DNA of 48,070 nt from Clostridiaceae bacterium (GTDB lineage Bacteria > Bacillota > Clostridia > Clostridiales > Clostridiaceae): assembly GCA_014380625.1 (NCBI GenBank), contig JACMJL010000250.1:1-48070 (forward strand). Reading direction: 5' to 3'. Made by a program: the position numbers and the translations under genes. Position 1 is the first letter of the stretch, and the number at the start of each line of letters is the position of its first letter. Of the stretch, positions 35,370 to 44,960 are shown one piece after another. The notes beneath the pieces are model-generated. The model ran no database searches and was not told the origin of the DNA. It saw only the letters and a list, made by a program, of their open reading frames with translations.

Positions 35370-36680
35370 TTATTTTGATGCATCAGCCTGAGTTTTAACA
35401 AAGACCTCTGGAGTAACCTTACCACCAAATAAAGCTTGCACATCATCATAATGTACTTGAGCTTTTGCTGAATCTAAGGAAGTATCCCATGCAAGAACAC
35501 TAGCATTAGAAGTTTTAACGATTTCAGCTACTTGTTTGTATAATGCACTTTGTTTACTTGTATCTATAGTGCCCTTCCAGCCTGAGAATCCGGAACTAAT
35601 TTCATCTGCTCCATTACCCATTGCTTCGTTAATAAATTTATCAAACTCAGCTGCTTCTTTTTTATGTTTTGTATTATTGTTAACAAAGAAAGCCTCTGTG
35701 AATCCACCAGCAAATTCTTTATCACTACCTTTTCCACCAGTAATTGTTGGAATATTAACTGCTACTATCTTACCTTTTACAACTGAATCTTTATTAGTAT
35801 CCACTGAACCTGCAAACCAACTACCCATAATTCTCATAGCTGCTTTACCGGATAAGAAAGCTGCATCAGCCTCGTCATGAGATGTACCAAGTGTAGTTTT
35901 TCCAAATGCCCCTGCTGCTATTAACTCTTGTACTTTTTTAGCTGCATCTAAATAACCAGGGTCATCAAATTTAGCTTTCCCACTTAAAAACGCATTTTCA
36001 TTAGCAGCGCCTACAGATTTAAGTGCTAGTGCTTCATAAACGAAGCATGCATTCCATGCATCCTTTGAACCATTTACTATTGGAACTATTCCTTTAGCAG
36101 AAAACTTTTTACATGCATCTAACCATTCATCGTAGTTTGTAGGAATCTTTATACTGTTTTTATCAAATAATTCTTTATTACAATATAAAGACATTACCCA
36201 ACTAAAACTTGGAAGTGCATAGGTTTTACCATTAAACTTGAAGGCATCTAAAGATCCAGGAACTATTTTATCTAAAGTACCGTCCTTTAAATAATCATCT
36301 AAAGGCATTATCTTACCAGCTTCAACTAGCTTCCCTACCATACCGGGACTCCAGTAATAAAAAACGTCTACAGCGTCTGTACTACTTGCAAAAGATGTAT
36401 TTATCTTTGTTTTATAAGCAGCATTATCAAGGGTGTCTGTTTTTATTGTTATATTAGGATGAAGTGTCTTATACTTTACTATTGCTGCCTCATATACTTT
36501 CTTTAGATCATTTGTATCAGTTGCCCATTGATGCCAAACATTTAAAGTTACCTTTTCCTCACCACTGGCAGAAGTTGTACTTGATGTTGAACTGGAACTT
36601 GAGCTTCCACAGCCTGCCAACGATGCCATCATTGAAGCTGCAATGACACCCACTAGAGTCTTTTTTAAAAACCTTTTCAT
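35370..36680 (-). CDS. Extracellular sugar-binding lipoprotein of the CUT1 transporter
   Basis: A 436-residue family 1 solute-binding protein. A signal peptide ends in lipobox LAGC with the lipidated cysteine at 24, then a serine-rich linker. The mature part starts with VTLNVWHQW, typical of oligosaccharide or multiple-sugar binding proteins. It captures sugars outside the membrane. It is first in the transporter operon, downstream of the two-component genes; substrate is unknown. Confidence 0.93.
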   Translation of the reverse strand: MKRFLKKTLVGVIAASMMASLAGCGSSSSSSTSSTTSASGEEKVTLNVWHQWATDTNDLKKVYEAAIVKYKTLHPNITIKTDTLDNAAYKTKINTSFASSTDAVDVFYYWSPGMVGKLVEAGKIMPLDDYLKDGTLDKIVPGSLDAFKFNGKTYALPSFSWVMSLYCNKELFDKNSIKIPTNYDEWLDACKKFSAKGIVPIVNGSKDAWNACFVYEALALKSVGAANENAFLSGKAKFDDPGYLDAAKKVQELIAAGAFGKTTLGTSHDEADAAFLSGKAAMRIMGSWFAGSVDTNKDSVVKGKIVAVNIPTITGGKGSDKEFAGGFTEAFFVNNNTKHKKEAAEFDKFINEAMGNGADEISSGFSGWKGTIDTSKQSALYKQVAEIVKTSNASVLAWDTSLDSAKAQVHYDDVQALFGGKVTPEVFVKTQADASK

Positions 36681-36721
36681 AATTATCCCCCTAACACTAT
36701 TTTCTTAATAATTCTGTTAAT

Positions 36722-36746
36722 AAATTAAAACGGCCGTGTTTAATTT
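36722..36746. promoter_or_regulatory. GC-centred palindrome upstream of the binding protein gene
   Basis: AAATTAAA, the self-complementary core ACGGCCGT, then G and TTTAATTT form a near-perfect palindrome 42 bases before the start codon. The GC core is striking in AT-rich DNA. It may be an operator, or a leader hairpin if the transcript begins upstream. It does not fit the CcpA site consensus. Confidence 0.5.
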
Positions 36747-36832
36747 ATTCATTAAATCTATTGTATAGGATTTCATTTGTTAACTACATTCAAAATTTTT
36801 AACAAAAAGGTTAATATTTTTACTCTAATTTC

Positions 36833-37621
36833 TTAAAGACCTTTTTTATACTCATTTATAGATTTTCCAATATACTTTTTAAAACAAATACTGAAATAAT
36901 GTGCGTCACTGATTCCAACTTTTTCACCAATTTCATAAGCCTTTAGATTTGTTCCTTTCAAGTACTCTATACTTTTTGTTATTCTAAGCTTCATAATATA
37001 ATCCACAAAGTTTTCTCCTGTTTCATGCTTGAAAATTCTACTTAAATAACTTGAATTCACATAGAGTCTTGCTGCTATATTTTTTAATGATAACTCACAA
37101 CTTGAAATATTTTCTTCAATTAACAGCTTAGCACTTTCAACAATTTCATTAGTTTTGGAAACTTTCACAGTACTTTTAACAAGGTCTAGCCCCACTAATG
37201 TATCTTTCATCTTGTTGAATTCATCTAAAAAACTCTGTTTTTCATTTATTTCCGCTTTTAAATTAAGACAGATTTTTAAAATCTTATCATGATTTATAGG
37301 TTTTAAAATAAAATCATTAACACCGTACCCTATGGCCCTTTGGGCATACTCAAAATCCCTATGACCAGTTATAATAACAATTTTTATATCAGAATACTTC
37401 TCTTTTATATTTCTACAAAGCTCCAATCCGTCCATAAAGGGCATGCAAATATCAGTAAAAACAATAGCTGGTTTAACCTCTTTAATAATTTTTAAAGCTT
37501 CTTCACCAGAATTTGCTTCTTCAATAATTTCAAATCCATTTGCTTTCCAATCAATGCCCATTTTTATAAGTGTTCTTTCAAGGTATTCATCATCCACTAT
37601 GAGTATCTTAATTAATCTCAT
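36833..37621 (-). CDS. AraC-type response regulator (YesN-like)
   Basis: A 262-residue regulator. The receiver domain has D10/D11, phospho-acceptor D57 in IVFTDICMP and K107. The C-terminal two-HTH AraC domain spans about 165-262 (LYVNSSYLSRIFKHETG). GGGAG precedes the ATG. It overlaps the sensor kinase gene by 14 bases, so the pair is coupled. It most likely activates the adjacent sugar transporter genes. Confidence 0.93.
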   Translation of the reverse strand: MRLIKILIVDDEYLERTLIKMGIDWKANGFEIIEEANSGEEALKIIKEVKPAIVFTDICMPFMDGLELCRNIKEKYSDIKIVIITGHRDFEYAQRAIGYGVNDFILKPINHDKILKICLNLKAEINEKQSFLDEFNKMKDTLVGLDLVKSTVKVSKTNEIVESAKLLIEENISSCELSLKNIAARLYVNSSYLSRIFKHETGENFVDYIMKLRITKSIEYLKGTNLKAYEIGEKVGISDAHYFSICFKKYIGKSINEYKKGL

Positions 37622-39410
37622 ATTGATCTCCCTTCATGACAGGAACTTTAATTACTACTTCAGTACCTACCTCCAGTTGACTGGTTATTTCAATTGGATT
37701 TTCTACATTATAAAAAATTGCAATTCTTTGAATAGAGCTATTTATTCCAAACCCATTTTTTCTGATAGTTCCGCAACCATATACAATGCTATTAACCATT
37801 TCTATATCCATACCAATTCCATCATCAATAATCTTAAAAATAATTGTATCTTCAAGTCTATATCCCTTAATGATTATTGTTCCTTTTCCACGTTTATTTC
37901 TTATACCATGATGAATTGAATTTTCAACTATTGGCTGTAAGATAAGCTTAAGTATATTAAATTTATATATTTCTTCTTGGATCTCATAAATTACATTAAA
38001 TTTGCCATTATATCTAATATCTAATATAGTTATATAATTTTTAATACAATTTATTTCTTCAGCAATACTTACAACTTCTTTACCATTACTAAGACTAATG
38101 TGATAAAAATTGCCTAGAGCTTTAGTTATCTTAAGTGTATTTTCATTATCCTTTAACATTGATAGAGCACTGATTGCATCAAGAGTATTATAAAGAAAAT
38201 GAGGATTAATTTGAGCACGTATTAAATTAAGTTCATTTTTCCTTATGGTCTTTTGCTCCTTCTTAACCGTTTGAATTAAATTTTCGATTTCCATTACCAT
38301 TTTGTTAAAACCCTTTTTAAGTTCAGAAATTTCATCCTCCCTTATTTTATCCTCTGGCATGGTTTGAAAATCTCCCTTTTCAGCCTTTTTCATATATATT
38401 TGCATCTTCGCTAGCGGATTTGTAACTAATTTCGATACATATATCGCTCCAATGAAAATGAAGATACAGTTTATTATAATTAACGAAATAAATGCATAAC
38501 TTTTAGTGCTTATTTGCTTGGACAATTCATTTATTGGCATAACCCCGACAATTTTCCAATTAGAATGTTTTGAAGATATAGAACATATAAGCATCCTTTG
38601 ACTTCCAATTTTCTTTACTATATAACTATCACTCTTTGTTAATTGTGAAATAAGCTCCTTATCAAAACCCTTATCGACTACTGGTGGGTGAGTTATATAT
38701 TTACCCTCAGTATCAATAATAAAAAATTGAGATTTATACTTGTCTCCAATATCCTCAAATTCCTTTTCGATAGTGCTTACATCAACGTTTACCATAAGAG
38801 TGCCTAGTTTTTTATATGAAGACATATCATTAATAATTCTAACAAGGGAAATGTAATTATGATTTGGATCAGGTTGAATAACTCCTCCAGTATTAATAAC
38901 CCACTTTAATTTGCCTCCCAAGTTATTCACATCATTATGCCAGGATGCATTTTCAATTTTATCAACTACTAAGGGTTTTAATCCATATTTTCCTTGAGAG
39001 TATAAATTATCATAATTGTCAAACAAATAAACGCTAGCTATGTAATCCGCTGATAAAAGCATATTCACAATATATTTAGTTAAGTTATTTGACACGTCAA
39101 AGTCTAAACCCTCTGGATTTGAGGATTTTAGTGCATCTTGTACGTTTTTATCTGAAAATAGCAAATTAGAAAATTGAGACACATCCTCTAATATAAACTC
39201 CAAATTCTTATCTAAAGCATTTAAAGTTTGTGTTGCAGTTGTACTTAGTTTATATTCCATTTCACGGTTATTATAAGCACTGTAAAAAAAATAACTTGTG
39301 GATATGGACATAATTAAAACAACTATATAAAATATATTTATTTTACTTTTTATATTTAGTTTTAAAAATCTAGTATAAAACTTTACAGAGATATCAATAA
39401 AAAATTTCAT
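37608..39410 (-). CDS. Sensor histidine kinase (YesM-like, HisKA_7TM-free LytS/YesM type)
   Basis: A 600-residue membrane kinase. Membrane helices lie near residues 26-46 and 307-330, flanking an extracytoplasmic Cache-like sensor of about 250 residues. A HAMP domain follows, then the His_kinase domain with INPHFLYNTLDA (His at about 404), and an ATPase domain with N-box VENSIHHGI and DDGIGMD. The family pairs with AraC-type regulators next to CUT1 transporters, as here. The frame opens at a GTG inside the ribosome site AGGTGG; ATG 39410 is chosen. Confidence 0.93.
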   Translation of the reverse strand: MKFFIDISVKFYTRFLKLNIKSKINIFYIVVLIMSISTSYFFYSAYNNREMEYKLSTTATQTLNALDKNLEFILEDVSQFSNLLFSDKNVQDALKSSNPEGLDFDVSNNLTKYIVNMLLSADYIASVYLFDNYDNLYSQGKYGLKPLVVDKIENASWHNDVNNLGGKLKWVINTGGVIQPDPNHNYISLVRIINDMSSYKKLGTLMVNVDVSTIEKEFEDIGDKYKSQFFIIDTEGKYITHPPVVDKGFDKELISQLTKSDSYIVKKIGSQRMLICSISSKHSNWKIVGVMPINELSKQISTKSYAFISLIIINCIFIFIGAIYVSKLVTNPLAKMQIYMKKAEKGDFQTMPEDKIREDEISELKKGFNKMVMEIENLIQTVKKEQKTIRKNELNLIRAQINPHFLYNTLDAISALSMLKDNENTLKITKALGNFYHISLSNGKEVVSIAEEINCIKNYITILDIRYNGKFNVIYEIQEEIYKFNILKLILQPIVENSIHHGIRNKRGKGTIIIKGYRLEDTIIFKIIDDGIGMDIEMVNSIVYGCGTIRKNGFGINSSIQRIAIFYNVENPIEITSQLEVGTEVVIKVPVMKGDQYEIN

Positions 39411-39621
39411 AATATTAACCACCTAAAGTTTATATATTTATTTTAGTCAAATAAATTAATTATATCAATAAACAGTATTTTAGTCCAATTACTGGATTAT
39501 CGTTGCTTCCTTTATGATATATTTTTTATTAACCTTACTAATTTAAAATTTTATTGATTAAAAAAATAAAAACGGTCAATAATATATATTGTAAACCCTT
39601 ATTTTTTATTTTGTTGAACCC
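39411..39621. other. AT-rich gap upstream of the sensor kinase gene
   Basis: No gene seen. A 10-base direct repeat TATTTTAGTC occurs at 39439-39448 and 39476-39485, both followed by a CAA-like step, and might be a regulator site. No clear promoter boxes with good spacing were found. Confidence 0.35.
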
Positions 39622-39661
39622 AAAAAATACTGCATAAGGTTCCCCCCTTATGCAGCGTTTT
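39622..39661 (-). terminator. Terminator of the VanW-family gene
   Basis: A perfect 10-bp stem CTGCATAAGG/CCTTATGCAG (39630-39639, 39646-39655) with a C-rich loop. On the minus strand it runs into TATTTTTTG; the plus strand also has a T run, so it could work both ways. Confidence 0.8.
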
Positions 39662-39678
39662 TAAAGATGCTTTAATTA

Positions 39679-41034
39679 TCATCTCACCTTTGTTCCTCTT
39701 TTTATTACCTCAGCCGTTACTTTATACTGATCATCTGAAATTAATTGATGCTCAATAACCTTCCCATTTTGAATCGTATCTTTATATACTCTTACCTTAT
39801 ATCCTGTCAATGGAAATTGATCCTGAACAGTTTCACCAATAAAAAGAGTGGGATCATCTATATACCTGGTAGGACCAGGTTTAACTGTCTCATATATTTC
39901 ATTAACCAAATTATAAGACTTATTCATTAAACTTGAATTAGAATATAAATTCCAAGTTAGTATCTTGTCCTTCACAATACTTTGGATAAAAATAGGAAAC
40001 TCTAGAGTATTAGTAAAAGCATAGTCTAAATTTCCCCAATCTACAGTAGCATCCATTCCTAGTGGGATATAAGTCGAAGGTATAGTATGATGATTCCTAA
40101 CTGTAGATTTAACGTTTGCTCTAATAACAGTATTGTATAAAGAAGTAGACACCTGACAAATTCCACCACCGTAATCCATAGCTACTTTGGTACCGATATC
40201 CACCGGAGCCTGCTGGTAACCTTTTGCTGGGGTTCTTTGCCCAACCGTGCCATTGAAACTAAAACTTTGTCCTGGCATTAAGAAGGTGCCATTTATACTT
40301 TTTGCCGCAAGTGTTATGTTGGTAGAACGTCCATAAGGAGAAGAAGAAAAATTTGTGGAAAAGCTTGAAATTATCGTGTTTACACTTTGGAGCTTTTCCG
40401 TTGTCTTATTTGCTAAAACAGTTTCAACTTCAGCTTCTACAACAATATCAGGAACTTCTACATCTCCATTTATTTTACTTAATATTTCTTTTTCCAGTTT
40501 ATCATCCAGGAGTTTGGCTCCTTTTTTATCAGCAGTAATTTTAAAACTACCATTAATTAGAGCGATACTTCCTTCAACTGGTTCCTTATCTATTTCTTTT
40601 TTCATATTGGAAATCATCTCATTTAAAGGCTTTGGATCATAAGCAAATTTCAAATTAAATTGATTATTAATAGGTTTATTAATTAACTTATATCTTTCGT
40701 ACAATTTTAGGTTCTTGCCATAATCAAAAGCTTGTGCTACAACCTCATCAATATTGTATCTTGCATTTATTTTTGTATAATCCATTAAATATGTCTTTGT
40801 TGGTGTTTTAATATTTATGTTTTTCTTTAATACAGCTTCTCCATACTTTTCAGTAATAAGTTTTTTTGCTTCCACTAAAGTTTTTCCTGATATATCTACA
40901 TCACCAACTTTAACACCTGGATAAATAAGGTTTGTCCATTTTTTTGCATTGTTATAAACATAAAAATAACAACCACCAACACCAAAAATAATTATTAATA
41001 ATAAAATCATTATTGCGATAACTTTTTTCTTCAT
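39679..41034 (-). CDS. VanW family cell-envelope protein
   Basis: A 451-residue protein with an N-terminal membrane anchor (residues 5-24). Two repeat-like regions resembling the YoaR peptidoglycan-binding domain follow (about 40-250), then the VanW domain with FNGTVGQRTPAKGY and GGGICQVSTSLYN. The end resembles a G5-type strand pattern. VanW proteins are linked to peptidoglycan, but their activity is unknown. The frame opens at 41127; ATG 41034 at the start of MKKKVIAIMILLL gives a proper signal anchor and has GGGGGA upstream at long spacing. Confidence 0.88.
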   Translation of the reverse strand: MKKKVIAIMILLLIIIFGVGGCYFYVYNNAKKWTNLIYPGVKVGDVDISGKTLVEAKKLITEKYGEAVLKKNINIKTPTKTYLMDYTKINARYNIDEVVAQAFDYGKNLKLYERYKLINKPINNQFNLKFAYDPKPLNEMISNMKKEIDKEPVEGSIALINGSFKITADKKGAKLLDDKLEKEILSKINGDVEVPDIVVEAEVETVLANKTTEKLQSVNTIISSFSTNFSSSPYGRSTNITLAAKSINGTFLMPGQSFSFNGTVGQRTPAKGYQQAPVDIGTKVAMDYGGGICQVSTSLYNTVIRANVKSTVRNHHTIPSTYIPLGMDATVDWGNLDYAFTNTLEFPIFIQSIVKDKILTWNLYSNSSLMNKSYNLVNEIYETVKPGPTRYIDDPTLFIGETVQDQFPLTGYKVRVYKDTIQNGKVIEHQLISDDQYKVTAEVIKRGTKVR

Positions 41035-41161
41035 AACTTTCGATATTCCCCCATATTTTCTTAAACTATTACTTCTTATAATATAGTTATACCATATTTT
41101 CAATTTAATCATAAGTACTTTGTACACTATTTTGTTTTTCTTTTACGAATCACAAATAAAC

Positions 41162-42385
41162 TCACTTTAAAATTTTCATATAATATTTCCATGCTAAAAC
41201 TTTAAACACGGCTTTATTTATCTGTTCTTGAGAGATTACACCTGTACTTACAGCCTCTAAAATTGAATTATACCCCTCCTCGAAATTTGTCATAATCAAC
41301 ATATCATTTCCTGCTAAAACCGCTTTAATTGCAGGATTTATATTCTTAGTATACTCTTTTATTGCATCCATTGAAAGGTCATCTGTCATAACTACACCAG
41401 TAAAGTTTAAATCTTTCCTTAACACTTGGTGTACAGAGGGTGAAAGTGAAGCGGGAAAACTAGTGTCCATAGCTTCTACAATATTATGACAAACCAAAAT
41501 ACTCTCAACTCCGGCATTAATTCCATCTATGAAAGGAATAAAATCACTTTTTTTAAAAGTATTATAAGGGCGTTTATCAATGGACATTCCCTTGTGGGTA
41601 TCAACATTATCCCCGTAACCAGGAAAGTGCTTTAAAGTTGAAGATAATCCAGAACTTTGCATGGTTTTAACTACTTCAGATACATATTTTCCAGTTTCCT
41701 CTGCAGATTTTCCCAGAGTTCTCTTATAAATATAATCAGAAGGCTCTAGGGATACATCTGCCACAGGCGCTAAATTTACATTTATCTTTAAGTTCTTTAA
41801 TATTTCAGCTTTCTTTAGCGTATCTTCTTGAATAGCTTTTAATCCTCCACTTTTATAAATTGACTGTGCAGATTGAAACTTTTTATTAGCAAGGTTTGGA
41901 TTATTGCTAATTCTTACAACTGTGCCACCTTCTTCATCAACTGCAATAATCATTGGAATGGAGGATACATTTTGGTAACCATTAATTATTGAAACAACTG
42001 CATCCGAGGTTTTGTTTTTAAAATCCTCCTCAAATAATACAAAGCCACCTAATTTATAATTTGTTATACTTGCAATTGCATCTTTTTGAGGACACCGGGC
42101 TAAAATCAACTGCCCTACTTTTTCTTCTATAGTTAAGGTGGAAAGTTTTTTATATGAAGCTACGTAATAATCAAAAAATATCCCATTATCAACTAAATAT
42201 TTGGGTATATCTATATTTTCTTTCTCAGCTCCCTTTAAAGGATTATCAACTTCTTCAACTACATCTTCAACATTACTTTGTTTGTTGTTATCACGTTCTT
42301 GACTTTTACCATAACTAAAAACGCAATATACAATTATCCCTAAAACTAATATCAATGTTAATACTAAAAAGATTTTTTTAAACAT
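41162..42385 (-). CDS. Glycoside hydrolase family 3 protein, NagZ-like beta-N-acetylhexosaminidase
   Basis: A 407-residue enzyme with an N-terminal hydrophobic signal or anchor (residues 4-24) and a GH3 TIM barrel. The NagZ motif KHFPGYGDNVDTHKG (acid/base His-Asp loop) and the nucleophile region VMTDDLSMDAI are present. It probably removes N-acetylglucosamine from muropeptides or wall glycans on the outer face. It lies 127 bases upstream of the VanW gene on the same strand. Confidence 0.9.
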   Translation of the reverse strand: MFKKIFLVLTLILVLGIIVYCVFSYGKSQERDNNKQSNVEDVVEEVDNPLKGAEKENIDIPKYLVDNGIFFDYYVASYKKLSTLTIEEKVGQLILARCPQKDAIASITNYKLGGFVLFEEDFKNKTSDAVVSIINGYQNVSSIPMIIAVDEEGGTVVRISNNPNLANKKFQSAQSIYKSGGLKAIQEDTLKKAEILKNLKINVNLAPVADVSLEPSDYIYKRTLGKSAEETGKYVSEVVKTMQSSGLSSTLKHFPGYGDNVDTHKGMSIDKRPYNTFKKSDFIPFIDGINAGVESILVCHNIVEAMDTSFPASLSPSVHQVLRKDLNFTGVVMTDDLSMDAIKEYTKNINPAIKAVLAGNDMLIMTNFEEGYNSILEAVSTGVISQEQINKAVFKVLAWKYYMKILK

Positions 42386-42456
42386 ATTATTAAATCCTCC
42401 TACTTAAAATAAAAATCACTAATTGATTCTTTTGAAATCTAGAGTACTAGAAATAT

Positions 42457-42534
42457 TTAATAATAAATAATAAGCTCCTCTAATTCTTGACTTACATTTA
42501 TAATTTCATCCTTGGTATTAGTCAGCTTTTTCAT
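42457..42534 (-). pseudogene. 25-residue ORF resembling the end of a Spo0E-like phosphatase
   Basis: On the minus strand an ATG opens a 25-residue frame: MKKLTNTKDEIINVSQEL then EELIIYY. The part DEIINVSQELEELIIYY resembles the second helix of Spo0E-like Spo0A-P phosphatases (SQELDxLIxxYY), with Glu in place of the usual Asp. The first helix is missing, an in-frame stop lies four codons before the ATG, and no ribosome site is seen. It is probably a truncated remnant or chance similarity. The rest of the 287-base gap holds the terminator at 42605-42652. Confidence 0.35.
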
Positions 42535-42604
42535 TATAATTCTATTTTATGAATATTACAATAATATTTAGATTGTCCTTTTATGGATCTGATAGTAAAT
42601 AACA

Positions 42605-42652
42605 AAACTAAGCTTCAAGAGATTCCCACAGCAATCGCTTGAAACTTAGTTT
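42605..42652 (-). terminator. Hairpin downstream of the ferritin-like gene
   Basis: Arms AAACTAAGcTTCAAG and CTTGAAaCTTAGTTT pair over 14 bp around one mismatch. On the minus strand it ends TTTTGTTATTT, a modest T run. Confidence 0.7.
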
Positions 42653-42672
42653 CATAAATAGTCCTTAATAGT

Positions 42673-43167
42673 TTAATTAAACTTTTCCAATAGTTGTTTA
42701 AAAATTTTAATATGCAACTCTTCATCCAGTATTATCCTTTCAAGAAGAGCATCGATTTCTTTATCTTTAATTTTACATATGTGATCTCTATATTGTTCTA
42801 TGGCACCATATTCTGCTTTTATTGCAAGTTGAATTCTATTTTGTGTTGAAACTCCATATGGCACGAAGTTGCTATTCCAAACTTTACCATTACCCCCTAC
42901 AAATTTAGGATAAACGCCTAAATCTAGTATAACGTCAGCCAACATATCAAGATGTGTCATTTCAATTATTCCTATTCCTAAAAAGGTGTCTGCTACTTCT
43001 GTATTACCAGCTAATATATGACCAAAAACATATTGAGAAATTGCAGTATATTCACTGTCTATACTTGCATAGTCATCCAGTAATAGTGATGCATAGTAAG
43101 GATTAAAGCACTCAATTTCAACCGTTGGATATGGTTTATCTACTTTATATTTTGAAGTATGACCCAA
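42673..43167 (-). CDS. Ferritin-like di-iron domain protein
   Basis: A 164-residue four-helix-bundle protein. Counting from the TTG at 43167, likely metal ligands are E39 (SEYTAI), E69 and H72 (EMTH), E119 (AEYGAIEQY) and E149/H152 (DEELH), the ExxH pattern of rubrerythrin or Mn-catalase-like families. Role could be peroxide removal or iron handling; no rubredoxin domain is present. ATG 43182 has no ribosome site, and its own sequence supplies GAGGTG for TTG six bases later, so TTG is preferred. Confidence 0.8.
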   Translation of the reverse strand: MGHTSKYKVDKPYPTVEIECFNPYYASLLLDDYASIDSEYTAISQYVFGHILAGNTEVADTFLGIGIIEMTHLDMLADVILDLGVYPKFVGGNGKVWNSNFVPYGVSTQNRIQLAIKAEYGAIEQYRDHICKIKDKEIDALLERIILDEELHIKIFKQLLEKFN

Positions 43168-43219
43168 TATATTCACCTCCATTGTTTAATAACATTTTAT
43201 TCAACAGAGGTATTTAGTG

Positions 43220-44866
43220 TTACATTTTGCTTAATATTACATTTGCTCTTATAATAGCTTCATCCACCGTATTGCAGAAATTCTTTTCTCCCATTATTTG
43301 TACAAATCCATACTTCTTAAGAACACTTAATGGTTGCTCCTGAATTTTTAATATTATTACTTTAGTATGGTTTTTTCTACAGAAATCATATAACATTTTA
43401 AAAGAATGATATGCAGTAGCATCCATGAAGGGTACCTTACTCATTTTTACTATTAGTATTCTTGTAGGTACTCCCATATCTCTCATAGCAGTTACAAATT
43501 TATTAGCTGCTCCGAAGAAAAAAGATCCACTTATTTCATAAATCGAAATATGTTCAGGCATTTTTACATTTTCTATTAATTCGTTAGCGTCTTTATCTTC
43601 ATCGTCATTTAATATAAACTTTACTTCTGTAATATCTGCCATCTTTCTCATAAATAAGAAGGACGCAAGTACCATACCAACTCCTATAGCTACAACTAAG
43701 TCTAAGAAAATGGTTAAAATAAATGTAACAATAAATACTATAGCATCACTTTTAGGAGCTTTCAAAAGTGTTTTAAAAGTTTCCCATTCTCCCATATTGT
43801 ATGCAACTACAACTAATACAGCTGCTAAGGATGCCATTGGAACTAGTTTTACATAGGGCATAAATAATAACATAATAACCAACAATCCCAATGAATGAAC
43901 CATACCCGCAACGGGAGTTCTACCACCATTTCTAACGTTTGCTGCTGTTCTAGCAATTGCTCCTGTAACTGGTATCCCGCCAAAAGCTCCTGAAAAAATA
44001 TTTGCAACTCCTTGAGCTATTAATTCCATATTGGATCGATGACTACCACCAATCATTCCATCCGCCACTACAGCTGATAATAAGGATTCAACTGAACCCA
44101 GAATAGCAATAGTTAGAGCCGGTAGCATAAGATCATTTATCATCTTGAAACTAATATTGGGAAACACAAATTTTGGAAGCGATGAAGAAAGTTCACCAAA
44201 TTGGCTTCCTATAGTAGTTATATTTAATTTGAAAACCATAGTAATTACAGTTACTATTATTATAGCGATTAAAGTTCCAGGTACCTTTTTACTTATTCTT
44301 GGCCATAAGATAATTATCACTAGAGTTAAAACTGCTATAAATAAACTCTGAAAATTAAGTGAGTCAAAATTATGAAAATATGCTATAGCCTTAGCTCCGA
44401 ATTCAGATGGTACCTCCTTCATTTGTAACCCAAAAAAATCTTTTACTTGAGTAGATAAAATAACTATAGCAATACCGCTTGTAAAACCCGTGGTTATTGA
44501 AGAAGGAATATACTTTATCAAACTTCCAAATCTTAATAACCCCATTACAATAAGAAAGATTCCAGCCATTATCGTCGCAAATATTAAGCCTTCTATTCCA
44601 TATTTATGTACAATCCCATATACGATAACTACAAAAGCGCCTGTTGGACCACCTATTTGAACTCTACTTCCTCCTAGGAATGAGACAATAAACCCACCAA
44701 TAATTGCAGTATAAAGACCCTTTTCAGGTGAAACTCCAGATGCAATAGCTAAAGCTATAGATAGTGGAAGTGCAATAATTGCAACAATAATGCCTGAAAT
44801 AAAGTCCTTTATAAATTGTTCTTTAGTATAATTTTTTAAGCATGTAATAAACTTTGGAATTAACAA
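43220..44866 (-). CDS. SulP family anion transporter with STAS domain
   Basis: A 548-residue permease with the SulP membrane core of 10-14 helices (ALPLSIALAIASGVSPEKGL, GGSRVQIGGPTGAF, PVTGAIARTAAN). The cytosolic STAS domain occupies about residues 440-548 with KMSKVPFMDATAYHSF. Members carry sulfate, bicarbonate or dicarboxylates; the substrate is not readable. The start is TTG at 44866, four bases after GGGGTGG. It has its own promoter and may run on into the ferritin-like gene. Confidence 0.92.
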   Translation of the reverse strand: MLIPKFITCLKNYTKEQFIKDFISGIIVAIIALPLSIALAIASGVSPEKGLYTAIIGGFIVSFLGGSRVQIGGPTGAFVVIVYGIVHKYGIEGLIFATIMAGIFLIVMGLLRFGSLIKYIPSSITTGFTSGIAIVILSTQVKDFFGLQMKEVPSEFGAKAIAYFHNFDSLNFQSLFIAVLTLVIIILWPRISKKVPGTLIAIIIVTVITMVFKLNITTIGSQFGELSSSLPKFVFPNISFKMINDLMLPALTIAILGSVESLLSAVVADGMIGGSHRSNMELIAQGVANIFSGAFGGIPVTGAIARTAANVRNGGRTPVAGMVHSLGLLVIMLLFMPYVKLVPMASLAAVLVVVAYNMGEWETFKTLLKAPKSDAIVFIVTFILTIFLDLVVAIGVGMVLASFLFMRKMADITEVKFILNDDEDKDANELIENVKMPEHISIYEISGSFFFGAANKFVTAMRDMGVPTRILIVKMSKVPFMDATAYHSFKMLYDFCRKNHTKVIILKIQEQPLSVLKKYGFVQIMGEKNFCNTVDEAIIRANVILSKM

Positions 44867-44927
44867 GTTACCACCCCTATATTTTTTAATTAGTTAGTAT
44901 TCGAATATTGAAATAACAAACTATTAC

Positions 44928-44956
44928 ATTATAATCTTTTTTACTTGTTAACGCAA
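44928..44956 (-). promoter_or_regulatory. sulP-type gene promoter
   Basis: On the minus strand TTGCGT (44951-44956) and TATAAT (44928-44933) are 17 bases apart. The tandem 20-bp repeat lies just upstream of the -35 box. Confidence 0.7.
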
Positions 44957-44960
44957 CACG

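Noticed and set aside
36722..36746. CcpA catabolite-response site
   Set aside because: The core ACGGCCGT with AT arms does not fit the cre pattern TGnAAnCGnTnnCA.
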